Source of the DNA: CAZKRL01 sp964555295
Lineage (GTDB): Bacteria > Bacteroidota > Bacteroidia > Flavobacteriales_D > Sanyastnellaceae
DNA length: 40,645 bases
Direction of reading: 5' to 3'
Assembly (NCBI GenBank): GCA_964555295.1
Contig: CAZKRL010000028.1
Coordinates: 1-40,645 of the forward strand
A model generated the notes under the pieces. The model made no database searches and was not told where the DNA came from. It worked only from the letters and a program-made list of their open reading frames with translations. Below, piece after piece: positions 1-9,200 of the stretch; positions within the stretch are counted from its first letter, which is position 1; each line of letters opens with the position of its first letter. A program made the position numbers and the translations under genes.

Positions 1-1392
1 GACAATGTGCGTGACTTCGCTTTTGCTACCTCGCGCAAATTCATTTGGGATGCAATGGGTGTGACAGTGGGTAACAATAAAACCATGGCGATGTCTTTCT
101 ACCCGAAGGAGGGCAATCCGTTGTGGGAACAATTCAGCACGCGAATTGTAGCGCATACCGTAAAAACGTATAGCCGGTTCACGATTGATTATTCTTATCC
201 GGTGGCCATTTCGGTGCACTCGAAAAGTATTGGAATGGAATATCCAATGATATGTTTCAACGGTGGTAGACCCGAGCCCGACGGTACTTATGATGAAAAT
301 ACCAGAAACGGTATGATTTCAGTAATCATTCACGAGGTAGGTCATAACTTTTTTCCGATGATTGTGAATAGTGATGAAAGGCAATGGACTTGGATGGACG
401 AGGGCTTGAACACTTTTGTTCAATATCTCGCAGAGCAGGAATATGACATCAATTATCCCAGCTGGAGAGGTCCGGCCCGCCTTATTGTTGATTATATGAA
501 GGGTGACAAGAGCTCTATGTCGCCTATTATGACCAACAGTGAGAGCATTCACCAGTTTGGCAACAATGCTTATGGCAAGCCGGCTACAGCACTGAATATT
601 CTGCGTGAAACCGTAATGGGTCGCGAGTTGTTTGACTTCGCCTTCAAGGAGTACTGTAGACGGTGGGCTTTCAGACATCCCTCTCCGGATGATTTTTTTA
701 GAACAATGGAGGATGCCAGTGCTGTGGACCTCGATTGGTTTTGGCGAGGATGGTTTTATGGTACCGATCATTGTGATATGGAACTTAAGAATGTCCGTGT
801 TTTCCGCATCAATTCACATAATCCTGAAATTGAAAAGAATATCGCAAAGGAAAAAATCAACGATAAGCCCAAAGATATTTCCAAAGAACGCAATCGTGCC
901 GATGGGGTTCCTACGCAAGTGGAAGCCAATCCTATGATGAGGGATTTCTACACCGATTATGATGAGAATAAAGTTACTGTGATGGATAGAATGGAGTTTG
1001 AGGAGTATCAGAATGGCCTTAGTGAAGAGGATAAGAAGGTGTTGAATGACGGTAAGTTGTACTACGAATTAACCATAGCCAATAAGGGCGGTTTAGTGAT
1101 GCCTTTGATTTTTGAGTTGACGTTCACTGATGGCAGCACGAGAGATATCAGAATACCGGCGGAGATTTGGCGCAAAGGTGAAAATGAAGTGACGAAAGTT
1201 TTTGCATGTAAGCAAGAGGTGGTATCCATTGCTCTTGATCCATTGCTCGAAACGGCCGATACAGATGTCTCCAACAACTATTGGCCTGCACGTTATACTC
1301 CCTCAAGATTTGAGTTGTATCGCGATAAGAAAGCTTCAGGAAGGGAAAACCCAATGCAGCGCGCCAAGAAAGAGGCAGACCTGAAGAAATAA
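1..1392 (+). CDS. M1-family-like zinc metallopeptidase, 5'-truncated by window edge
   Basis: Zinc aminopeptidase-like protein (gluzincin fold), probably exported and acting on peptides. The reading frame is open from base 1, so the N-terminus lies outside the window; the GTG at base 7 sits inside a conserved-looking segment and is unlikely to be the start. The zinc motif HEVGH is encoded at 331-345. The third ligand Glu, in a WMDEGLNTF context, is encoded at 400-402, giving HExxH-x18-E as in family M1. The C-terminal third (from about base 780) is charged, probably a beta-rich accessory region, and ends in a Lys/Glu-rich tail. The stop is one base before the next gene, so the two are probably co-transcribed. 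Family is confident; substrate is unknown. Confidence 0.85.
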   Translation, partial: DNVRDFAFATSRKFIWDAMGVTVGNNKTMAMSFYPKEGNPLWEQFSTRIVAHTVKTYSRFTIDYSYPVAISVHSKSIGMEYPMICFNGGRPEPDGTYDENTRNGMISVIIHEVGHNFFPMIVNSDERQWTWMDEGLNTFVQYLAEQEYDINYPSWRGPARLIVDYMKGDKSSMSPIMTNSESIHQFGNNAYGKPATALNILRETVMGRELFDFAFKEYCRRWAFRHPSPDDFFRTMEDASAVDLDWFWRGWFYGTDHCDMELKNVRVFRINSHNPEIEKNIAKEKINDKPKDISKERNRADGVPTQVEANPMMRDFYTDYDENKVTVMDRMEFEEYQNGLSEEDKKVLNDGKLYYELTIANKGGLVMPLIFELTFTDGSTRDIRIPAEIWRKGENEVTKVFACKQEVVSIALDPLLETADTDVSNNYWPARYTPSRFELYRDKKASGRENPMQRAKKEADLKK

Positions 1393-1393
1393 T

Positions 1394-2272
1394 ATGTGGG
1401 CACTCGGTTTGAGCATTCTCACGAATGCCGGAATTTATCTTCTCTTCAAATGGTTTGAGAAAGGTGAAACCAAGGTGTTTCATGCTATCGTGGTCAATTA
1501 TATCGTCGCCTTCATCATTGGAATGGCAATGATTCCTGATGTGTCCCTAGCATTCGCCGGTGCTTCAGAATGTCCGGATTGGTTCATTGCGGCCCTCCTG
1601 CTCGGAGTACTCTTTATTTATATATTTAATTTGGCTGCCAGAACCGCCTTGAAATCCGGTGTCACAGTTACAACGGTAGCTTCCAAAATGTCGCTCGCAC
1701 TCGCTGTTCTGCTCTTTGTGTTTACCGATCCCAATGAGAATATCACCTCGTTCGAGGGATTCGCAATTGTACTGGCTCTATGTGGTGTTGTATTCACATC
1801 GTCGAGGGGTGAAAAGCTTTCTTTGAGTGTTCACTCTTTACTCGGTCCGCTAATCATTCTTTTGGGGGGTACGATTATTGATTTCTGTATAGCGCATTTC
1901 GCTACTCACCCTGTGAATGCCAGTGAAATGGCTTTATATAGTTGTCTCTCATTTGGGGTGGCCGGCCTCATCGGTAGCGGAATAGTTGTTTATCGTATAA
2001 CGGTTCTAAAGATTTTGCCAAGCATGAAAGACATGATTTCAGGCGTCATGCTGGGAGTCGTTAATTATGGTTCTATTTACTTTTTGGTAATTGCCTATAA
2101 CAGTGGTGTAATGGAAAAATCAACATTACTTCCGCTGAATAATCTGGGCGTTGTTGTTGTTAGTACGCTCGGTGCGGTTTTTATTTTCGGTGAAAAACTG
2201 AGTCGTCCTAATCGGATAGGTTTGGCTCTCAGCGTTCTCGCTTTGGTAATCCTCACATGGGAGCATTGGTAG
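1394..2272 (+). CDS. DMT-superfamily (EamA-like) transporter
   Basis: Inner-membrane protein of 292 residues, almost entirely hydrophobic, with about ten predicted membrane segments in two halves of five, as in drug/metabolite transporters of the EamA type. It begins with a membrane segment directly after the ATG, and the second half (from about residue 150) repeats the layout. The Gly-rich C-terminal segments containing EKLSRPNRIGLALS are typical of the last two helices of this family. The ATG lies one base after the metallopeptidase stop. Substrate cannot be read from the sequence. It converges with the small lipoprotein gene on the minus strand with a 22-base gap. Confidence 0.8.
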   Translation: MWALGLSILTNAGIYLLFKWFEKGETKVFHAIVVNYIVAFIIGMAMIPDVSLAFAGASECPDWFIAALLLGVLFIYIFNLAARTALKSGVTVTTVASKMSLALAVLLFVFTDPNENITSFEGFAIVLALCGVVFTSSRGEKLSLSVHSLLGPLIILLGGTIIDFCIAHFATHPVNASEMALYSCLSFGVAGLIGSGIVVYRITVLKILPSMKDMISGVMLGVVNYGSIYFLVIAYNSGVMEKSTLLPLNNLGVVVVSTLGAVFIFGEKLSRPNRIGLALSVLALVILTWEHW

Positions 2273-2294
2273 GGTAGTGGATGGTCAATGCTGT

Positions 2295-2507
2295 TCAATG
2301 TTCGTGACAATGAACGGTGTAGGTAGTATCACTTGCGGGATACCCACTGGATTCAAGCGCTTCGACTTCGTCACCGCACTTCTCACCAAGTTCAACCTCC
2401 CCATTGGGGCCGTCATAGTGGCAATCGTGACAATGCTTTTTACAGGAGGCAATTAATACAACAACGATTGCGATGCAGATACACATTTGGAAGTTGTAGG
2501 GTTTCAT
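2295..2507 (-). CDS. small Cys/His-rich lipoprotein
   Basis: A 70-residue protein with a hydrophobic leader and the lipobox VLIASC (Cys at about residue 22), so it is probably a lipoprotein. The mature part starts CKKHCHDCHYDG and ends CHEH, with a further Cys between, giving clustered Cys and His that could bind a transition metal. It lies 9 bases after the TonB-dependent receptor stop on the same strand and is probably expressed from the receptor promoter. No family is recognised. The pairing with a ZnuD-like receptor suggests a role in metal capture or delivery, which is inference. The Cys could instead form disulfides. Confidence 0.7.
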   Translation of the reverse strand: MKPYNFQMCICIAIVVVLIASCKKHCHDCHYDGPNGEVELGEKCGDEVEALESSGYPASDTTYTVHCHEH

Positions 2508-2516
2508 ATGTTTTTT

Positions 2517-4742
2517 TTAAATGATTCGATACTGAAGTCCGAGATAAAAATTTCTTCCGGGAAAGGGCATCTCGATGTTCTTAAGCCGAGATAAATGGTC
2601 GATATATCTTGTGTCGGTGATGTTTTTGCAACCTCCTTCTACATGGATTCTCTTTTTGTGTCCCAGCGAAATCGAGAAATAACAATCCAAAGTCGCGTAT
2701 GCAGGAGAAGGTGTCTCATCCACAGCAATCTGACGCTGTGCATCACACAGCACCGTTTTGATTCCGATCTGATCCACGCTCACACGTCTTTTTGAATACT
2801 CTGATAAATCGTATCTGATGTCGCCACTTATTCTTGGTTGTGGCATCAGGGAAACACTGGCAGAATCAGCGTCGATGAGTCGAAGCAGCGCTCCGTTGAA
2901 TTGAATGTGCAGGTCGTGAGCGAAATGAGGATGAAGATGCACCGATGCTTCACCGCCGGCGAACAAGGTTTCTTTTGCCGAGGTGAAAATGAAAACCGGC
3001 ATGCCATTCATCTTTTCACTTGTGGGTTTTATATAGATATAATTCCGGATATGATTGACGAAAGGATTCAGCATAATGGTGGCATGTTCAGAATTCCATT
3101 CTGCACTGCAATCGAATTGTGTGGCGTATTCTGGACTTAGAGAGCGATTGCCTTGTTCATACCTCAGTGCACCATGGTGATATCCATTGGCGAGTAATTC
3201 TGTAACGTGAGGGATTCTGAACCCACTCGAAACGGACGATCGCAGGGTCCATTTGTCAAATGTGTACGAAATGCCCAATGCATAATTATTGCCCAAATAT
3301 TTTTTGCGAATAGTGAGGGAACTATCGCCGGGCACGTAGATATTTCTTGCATCTACTCTAATTCCGCCTTGTACATTGAGTCTGTCTAACGCTATTGAGG
3401 CGGTGATATACCCACCGATATCCGATGTTGTAGAATTCGGAATGAGCTCTTCTTCCGCCTCGGGTAAATTGCTGTTGGTCTGATGCATCCACTGTGTCCC
3501 TGCCGAAATCTCGAGACGTTCAAAACGTTGCGTGTATTTGATATTTGAGAGGAAATTATCGAGTTGCATACTCAAACTGGGTACTGATACTTTCTCGTCG
3601 TATTCGATTAGGTTATTGCGAGCATACCCGGCATTGATATGAAGTTCAGCGTGGTTGAAATACCATTTGTTTTCTTGTGATACAACATGATTTCTGATGA
3701 ACTGTGCGGGAAGTGTCCACAATCGCCGGGGTTGAGCAATTTGAAAATCGGCCGGAGTTGCCAGGGAGTCGTGCGTGTGCCCCGGAATACCTGTTGTTGC
3801 TGCGTTGAAGGCGTATCGTATGTAATGCACACTTTTATCCCCGGAGTAGGAGATATATCCCCGACCTTGTAATTCCTGAAACCTTGAGTTTTTCGCAAAT
3901 AATTTTTTGGGGATAGCGAAATCGGCATGACTGGAGGCGCCGCCCGCAAGAAGAAATCTCCATCGCTGACCCGATTGCTGGTAAGTGAATTGACTTATCG
4001 CGCCGCGAGATACATGCTGGTACTGTGTTTTCAGTAAGAGCGTTTTTTCACCCACCGGCAGGGGAGCAATATCATTGAGGATAACCACACCGCCCATGGC
4101 ATCGGCGCCGTATATCAATGATGACGGGCCCTTTATCACCTCTGCCGAACCCACACCTGCATTGCCGATACCCATGCCGTGATCCCCGCCCCACTGTTGT
4201 GCTTCGAATCGCATCGCGTTGAGCATCGTCACTACGCGCATTCCTTGCATTCCCCGAATCACCGGCTTCGCAATGCCATTCCCCAGATTAGCAGAATAGA
4301 CTCCCGGAATGGCCGATAGCGCCTCAGGTATATTGAGTTGGCCATTAGCCGAGGAATTCTTCATTTCGATTTTGTCAATGCGAAATCCAGACTTGTCTCT
4401 TGTAGTTGTGCCAATACCCGTAATGGTCAATTCTTTCAGCGTAATGTGCGAGGGTTTAAGCGCGATGGTAATCTGTGGGTTTGTATCCGGTAGAATGGTG
4501 ATGTTGGATTCATACCCAATGGCTTCCACATAAAACCGTGAGCCATTATTGATTTTTTGGAACACAACACATCCGTTGTTGTCAGTTGATCGGTATTCAT
4601 CTTTTTCCAGGTAGTAAACGAGCGCACCCTCGATCCTCTCTTTTGTTTCAGAGTCTATGAGACATATAGAAGTTTGCGCAATACACAGACTGGATTGGCA
4701 GAAAAGGACTAAAGTGCTGATTAAAAGATGTAAGGTTTTCAA
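2517..4742 (-). CDS. TonB-dependent outer-membrane receptor, ZnuD-like
   Basis: Outer-membrane, TonB-powered uptake receptor of 741 residues. After a signal peptide (about 1-23) there is a CarboxypepD_reg-like domain (about 25-100). The plug follows (about 115-230), with RGMQGMRVVTMLNAMR, QQWGGDHG and VIKGPSSLIYGADAMGGVV, then a 22-strand-type barrel ending in an aromatic C-terminal strand (FYLGLQYRII). The QQWG-DHG plug segment is the form I associate with ZnuD-like metal receptors, and an external loop carries PGHTHDS. The start is TTG at 4742, as there is no ATG near the signal peptide. A strong promoter lies only 5 bases upstream. The Cys/His-rich lipoprotein follows directly. Zinc or copper is the best substrate guess. 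Confidence 0.88.
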   Translation of the reverse strand: MKTLHLLISTLVLFCQSSLCIAQTSICLIDSETKERIEGALVYYLEKDEYRSTDNNGCVVFQKINNGSRFYVEAIGYESNITILPDTNPQITIALKPSHITLKELTITGIGTTTRDKSGFRIDKIEMKNSSANGQLNIPEALSAIPGVYSANLGNGIAKPVIRGMQGMRVVTMLNAMRFEAQQWGGDHGMGIGNAGVGSAEVIKGPSSLIYGADAMGGVVILNDIAPLPVGEKTLLLKTQYQHVSRGAISQFTYQQSGQRWRFLLAGGASSHADFAIPKKLFAKNSRFQELQGRGYISYSGDKSVHYIRYAFNAATTGIPGHTHDSLATPADFQIAQPRRLWTLPAQFIRNHVVSQENKWYFNHAELHINAGYARNNLIEYDEKVSVPSLSMQLDNFLSNIKYTQRFERLEISAGTQWMHQTNSNLPEAEEELIPNSTTSDIGGYITASIALDRLNVQGGIRVDARNIYVPGDSSLTIRKKYLGNNYALGISYTFDKWTLRSSVSSGFRIPHVTELLANGYHHGALRYEQGNRSLSPEYATQFDCSAEWNSEHATIMLNPFVNHIRNYIYIKPTSEKMNGMPVFIFTSAKETLFAGGEASVHLHPHFAHDLHIQFNGALLRLIDADSASVSLMPQPRISGDIRYDLSEYSKRRVSVDQIGIKTVLCDAQRQIAVDETPSPAYATLDCYFSISLGHKKRIHVEGGCKNITDTRYIDHLSRLKNIEMPFPGRNFYLGLQYRII

Positions 4743-4747
4743 CGGGC

Positions 4748-4777
4748 CAAAAATAGACAGATGTTTTTCTAACGCAA
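4748..4777 (-). promoter_or_regulatory. Bacteroidota-type promoter of the TonB receptor
   Basis: On the minus strand there is a perfect -7 element TATTTTTG (4755-4748), with TTG (4777-4775) exactly 19 bases upstream, matching the Bacteroidota TTG-N19-TAnnTTTG pattern. Transcription would begin at about 4741-4744, essentially at the TTG start codon, which implies a near-leaderless mRNA. Confidence 0.6.
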
Positions 4778-4787
4778 CATTGTTGCG
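4773..4787. promoter_or_regulatory. 7-1-7 palindrome, candidate Fur/Zur-family operator
   Basis: CGCAACA-T-TGTTGCG is a perfect inverted repeat with 7-base arms around one base. It covers the -33 element of the TonB receptor promoter, so a bound repressor would block RNA polymerase. The 7-1-7 geometry is that of Fur-family (Fur, Zur, PerR) boxes. Which regulator binds is inference. Confidence 0.45.
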
Positions 4788-5012
4788 ATAATATTTTGGC
4801 GCTTATGATTCGATTTCAAGCAAAATTTCTTGATGATGTTCTCTTGTTTACTGAATCCAGTGACAATGAATTTTGTCGATGGTAATGTTCTGGTTGAACG
4901 AAGATCCTTCAGAAATTGAATTAGTTCTTATCGCTTTCTGCCTTTGATTCACTCCTGCTCGTTCAGAGCGTGTTGAAGGTTTTAATGGGCTTATGACATC
5001 AAGAAAAATCCA

Positions 5013-5756
5013 TCAATTCGGATTTGAATTGCATCTGAATATTTCGCTGATAGCTGTGTCTTTCCACTTCAGACCCGGATACACATCCATAATGGTAAGC
5101 CGGATTTTATTGGAGGTGGGATTTTCCGCATCTAGCGCCTTAATAATTTCTTTTGGTAGTGTAAAGGTTTGAGCGCCCATTACGTCCGCTAATTCCAGAA
5201 TAAAATAATCTTTGGTGCCCATAGAAATTTTCAGGTGTTTGACACGGCTGTTGTTTTCCCAACTCGACTGGCTTGCCTGATATCCGTTCAGAATTGTAAC
5301 CTCCGCATCATAGCCGCTATGACCCATTCTCGAGAACTCGATATATTCACCAATTCCATAATCTGCATGTCCCTCTACCCAAGCGGTTGTGGGATCATCA
5401 TCGACGAGATTTTTTACGGTATAGTTAAACTTTCCCTGAGGGGCAAGTGTAGAAGTGGCCTTGAGTCCTTCATTTGGTCCCTCGCACCACCAATTGCTCC
5501 AAACCCATGGTTCACCCGGTCCTTCAGTAGGTTCTTCGGGCTTTTGTCCCCAATCAACGATTCGCTGTTTTACTGATTTTGCTTGTATTATTTCTAATGT
5601 TATCTCCGGGGGCTTTGTAGAAGGAGTTTCCGTAACCTCTGCCTTTGGGGTTTCTGCGGGTGTCGGAGTGGTTACAGTGTTTTCATTTGAATTTCCACAA
5701 CTACAAAATGTAATGGTTGATGAAATGATGAGGTATGCGGATAATTTGTTTCTCAT
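5013..5756 (-). CDS. lipoprotein with discoidin-like (NADase-type glycan-binding) domain
   Basis: Predicted lipoprotein of 247 residues. A hydrophobic leader ends in FCSCG (lipid Cys at about residue 20), followed by a Thr/Pro/Glu-rich linker (about 28-55) that probably spans the envelope. The C-terminal domain (about 95-245) has STLAPQG..YTVKNLVDDDPTTAWVEG and a following GIGEYIEF stretch. This is the pattern of F5/8-type-C-like domains annotated as NADase-type glycan-binding, and it ends in a strand with DVYPGLKWKDTAISEI. A binding or adhesion role is likely and no catalytic residues are visible. It is a single gene with about 150-270 bases free on either side. The 4743-5012 spacer downstream holds only the receptor promoter. 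Confidence 0.7.
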   Translation of the reverse strand: MRNKLSAYLIISSTITFCSCGNSNENTVTTPTPAETPKAEVTETPSTKPPEITLEIIQAKSVKQRIVDWGQKPEEPTEGPGEPWVWSNWWCEGPNEGLKATSTLAPQGKFNYTVKNLVDDDPTTAWVEGHADYGIGEYIEFSRMGHSGYDAEVTILNGYQASQSSWENNSRVKHLKISMGTKDYFILELADVMGAQTFTLPKEIIKALDAENPTSNKIRLTIMDVYPGLKWKDTAISEIFRCNSNPN

Positions 5757-5796
5757 ATTTTTTTCCTTATGGGTTTTTGCGACGATCGTAATGCTC

Positions 5797-5804
5797 CAAA
5801 GCTA
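5797..5804 (-). promoter_or_regulatory. candidate -7 element for the discoidin-like lipoprotein
   Basis: TAGCTTTG on the minus strand matches TAnnTTTG exactly and lies about 40 bases before the ATG at 5756. I see no clear TTG at the -33 position. An AAGGA stretch about 10 bases before the ATG could act as a ribosome site. Confidence 0.3.
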
Positions 5805-5910
5805 ATGCATTGAGTGCTTTGCTATATATAAATCTGTGGCGATGTTGTCGGTTGAAATGTTTTGATGAAATGCTTGGCTGTTACATTCATTCTATTCCTA
5901 TTTGCTAATG

Positions 5911-6243
5911 TCAAAAACGTCTGAAGAACTGCACTTGCTCAATTGGACAAATAATGCTGCGGTAGGCATCATACCATTGAGATCTGCCTAATGCTTTCGC
6001 TTCTCGGTGCAACGAATGCTCTTTCCATCTATTTACACTCGCGCGATCTCGCCAGTAACTGATAAAAATACCCATCGGTGAAACGCGCAGACTTTCGTAT
6101 CCAATGTATCCGTCTATGTTTTGAGCTTCTAGCATGGTGCGAACATCCATCTCGTTGTAATCATTCATTTCATCGCTTCGCTCGGTAATGAAAATTACCG
6201 CATAGTTGCCCGGCTCGAGCTGGATTAGATCGTTGATGCGCAT
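5911..6243 (-). CDS. antibiotic-biosynthesis-monooxygenase (ABM) fold protein
   Basis: A 110-residue cytosolic protein with the ABM ferredoxin-like dimeric barrel pattern: strand YAVIFITERSD, helix, YIGYESLRV, then ISYWRDRASVNRWKEHSLHREAKALGR. The W-K-x-H-x-x-H/R-xxA segment is typical of the family, which includes small monooxygenases and many proteins of unknown function. The ATG lies 2 bases after the icmF stop, so it is probably the second gene of that transcript. No substrate can be assigned. A role linked to acyl-CoA or cobalamin metabolism would be a guess from context only. Confidence 0.75.
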   Translation of the reverse strand: MRINDLIQLEPGNYAVIFITERSDEMNDYNEMDVRTMLEAQNIDGYIGYESLRVSPMGIFISYWRDRASVNRWKEHSLHREAKALGRSQWYDAYRSIICPIEQVQFFRRF

Positions 6244-6245
6244 GA

Positions 6246-9200
6246 TTACATATTTCTGCGGTACTGACCACCCACCTCAAACATCGCTGAAGTGAGTTGA
6301 CCCAGGGAGCATGTCTTGACTGCGTTCATTAATTCTGTGAAAAGATTTTTTTGTGAAATAGCGGCCATACGAACCATTTCAACGGCGGCTTTATTTCCGT
6401 GAGCATTGCATCGGTGTAGCTGCTCGAGCATCGCAATTTGATATTCTTTCTCTTCTTCTGTCGCCCGAATTACCTCGCGCGGCAATACTGTGGGCGATCC
6501 TTTTGACGACAGGAAAGTGTTTACACCGATGATCGGAAATTCACCTGTATGCTTCAGGGTTTCGTAATACAAACTCTCTTCCTGAATTTTACTGCGCTGA
6601 TACATGGTTTCCATTGCCCCCAATACGCCACCGCGCTCAGTGATTCGATCGAATTCGAGCAACACAGCTTCCTCAACGAGATCGGTCAACTCTTCGATGA
6701 TGAACGAGCCCTGCAGCGGGTTTTCATTTTTCGCAAGTCCAAGTTCCTTGTTGATGATGAGCTGAATAGCCATCGCTCTGCGCACACTCTCCTCTGTGGG
6801 AGTGGTGATGGCCTCATCATAAGCATTCGTATGCAAACTGTTGCAGTTGTCGTAAATGGCATACAATGCTTGTAAGGTTGTGCGGATGTCGTTAAAGTCA
6901 ATCTCCTGTGCATGCAAAGAACGACCACTGGTTTGGATGTGATACTTGAGCATTTGGGCTCGCGCGTTGGCATTGTATTTACGCGCCAGTGCCTTGGACC
7001 ATACTCGTCGCGCTACACGCCCAATCACCGCGTACTCCGGGTCGATGCCATTGCTGAAAAAGAAACTTAGATTCGGCCCAAATTCATTGATGTCCATACC
7101 ACGCGCGAGGTAGTACTCTACATACGTAAATCCATTGGCCAGAGTAAAGGCAAGTTGCGTTATGGGATTGGCCCCGGCCTCGGCAATGTGATATCCGCTG
7201 ATGCTTACGCTATAGAAATTCCTGATTTGATGTTCGATGAAATATTCCTGCACATCACCCATGAGTCGCAAGGCGAATTCTGTCGAGAATATACAGGTGT
7301 TTTGTGCCTGATCTTCTTTTAGAATATCGGCCTGCACAGTTCCTCTCACTTGTGAAAGTGTTTCTGCTTTTATGCGCTGGTAATCTTCAGCGTTTAACAC
7401 TTCATCACCGGTAATTCCCAGGAGTAAAAGTCCTAAACCATCATTGCCCTCCGGCAGGTCGCCCTGGTATCTAGGGCGCTGAAGTCCTTGCGCATCGTAT
7501 TTCTTTTTGAGACCTTCCTCAACTTTCTTTTCAAGACCATGCTTACGAATGAATTTCTCACAGCTTTGATCAATCGCGGCATTCATGAAGAAGGCAAGGA
7601 TCATAGGCGCCGGACCATTGATGGTCATACTCACCGATGTTTTAGGATCGCACAAGTCAAATCCCGAGTATAGCTTTTTGGCGTCGTCAAGACAACATAT
7701 ACTTACACCGCTATTCCCCACTTTGCCGTAGATATCGGGCCTGCGATTAGGGTCGTGCCCGTACAAAGTCACGCTATCAAAAGCAGTCGAAAGTCGCTTG
7801 GCAGGCATGTTCAAACTCACATAATGGAATCTGCGATTGGTGCGTTCAGGTCCACCCTCACCTGCAAACATGCGTGTTGGGTCTTCACCCTCACGTTTGA
7901 AAGGATACAGTCCGGCAGTATAGGGAAATTCTCCGGGCACATTTTCCTGTAATACCCAGCGAAGAATATCTCCCCACGAACGATAGTTGGGGGTTACTAC
8001 TTTCGGAATGGCCTGATGAGAAAGGCTTTCAGTATGGGTTTTGATTCGGATTTCTTTCCCTCGAACCTTGAAAGCATACTCGTCATCTTTATATAATTTA
8101 CGTTTCTCCGGCCACTTTTGAATGATAGCCCAGTTCTTTGGATCGAGTTCCATCGCTATCCGGTCATAACTGGCGCGAAGCTGTTGGAGGGCTTCCTGCG
8201 CATCAGCATTGTCAGAGGAGCTCAGCGTATCAATGGCACCTTGAATGCGATATAATTTGTCTGCCGTTTCCGCCTGAAGTTGTACCCAATGATCGTAGCT
8301 GCGATTGTTCTCTGAGATTTCACTCAGGTAACGTGTGCGATGCGGCGGGATGATGTAGATTTTCTCGCTTTCTCCTTTGGCTTCTGTCATTGCACCGGAA
8401 AAATCCACGCCACATTTTTCCTGAATTTTACTCATCAGTATTTTGAAGAGTCGATTCGTTCCGGGATCATTGAATTGCGAGGCAATGGAGCCAATGACAG
8501 GAAGTGATTCGTCATCGCTGTCCCACAACTGATGATTGCGTTTGTATTGCTTTCTCACATCTCGCAGCGCATCCAATGCTCCGCGTTTGTCAAATTTGTT
8601 GATGGCTACTACATCTGCAAAATCGAGCATGTCGATTTTTTCAAGCTGTGTTGCAGCGCCGAATTCAGGTGTCATGATGTACAATGAAACATCACTGTGA
8701 TCCATGATCTCTGTATCGCTTTGTCCGATGCCCGATGTTTCGAGCACAATCAAATCGAAGCCCGATACTTTCAGAATGTCTGCGGCCTCGGCCACATGTT
8801 TACTCAGTGCAAGATTGCTTTGTCGCGTTGCCAGTGAGCGCATATACACTCTCTGATTGCGAATACTGTTCATCCTTATTCGGTCGCCAAGCAATGCGCC
8901 ACCGGTCTTCTTTTTCGATGGATCAACGGAAATGATGCCGATGGTTTTTTCGGGGAAGTGGAGCAGAAATCTGCGCACGAGTTCATCGACCATCGATGAT
9001 TTTCCTGCGCCTCCCGTACCGGTGATTCCTAGAACGGGCGTCGATCTTTTAGTTGCCAATTCTTTGACTTGGCTCAGCAATGTTGCATGTTCTTGCGGAA
9101 AGTTTTCTGCTGCAGAGATGAGCTGCGCGATTTCGGTTTTCCGGTCGGTATGGATTTCGTCAAGATTCAGCTGAATGTTTTTCCCCGTTGGAAAATCACA

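Noticed and set aside
4788..5012. Spacer between the TonB receptor promoter and the discoidin-like lipoprotein
   Set aside because: I looked for a small gene, RNA or hairpin and saw nothing supportable.
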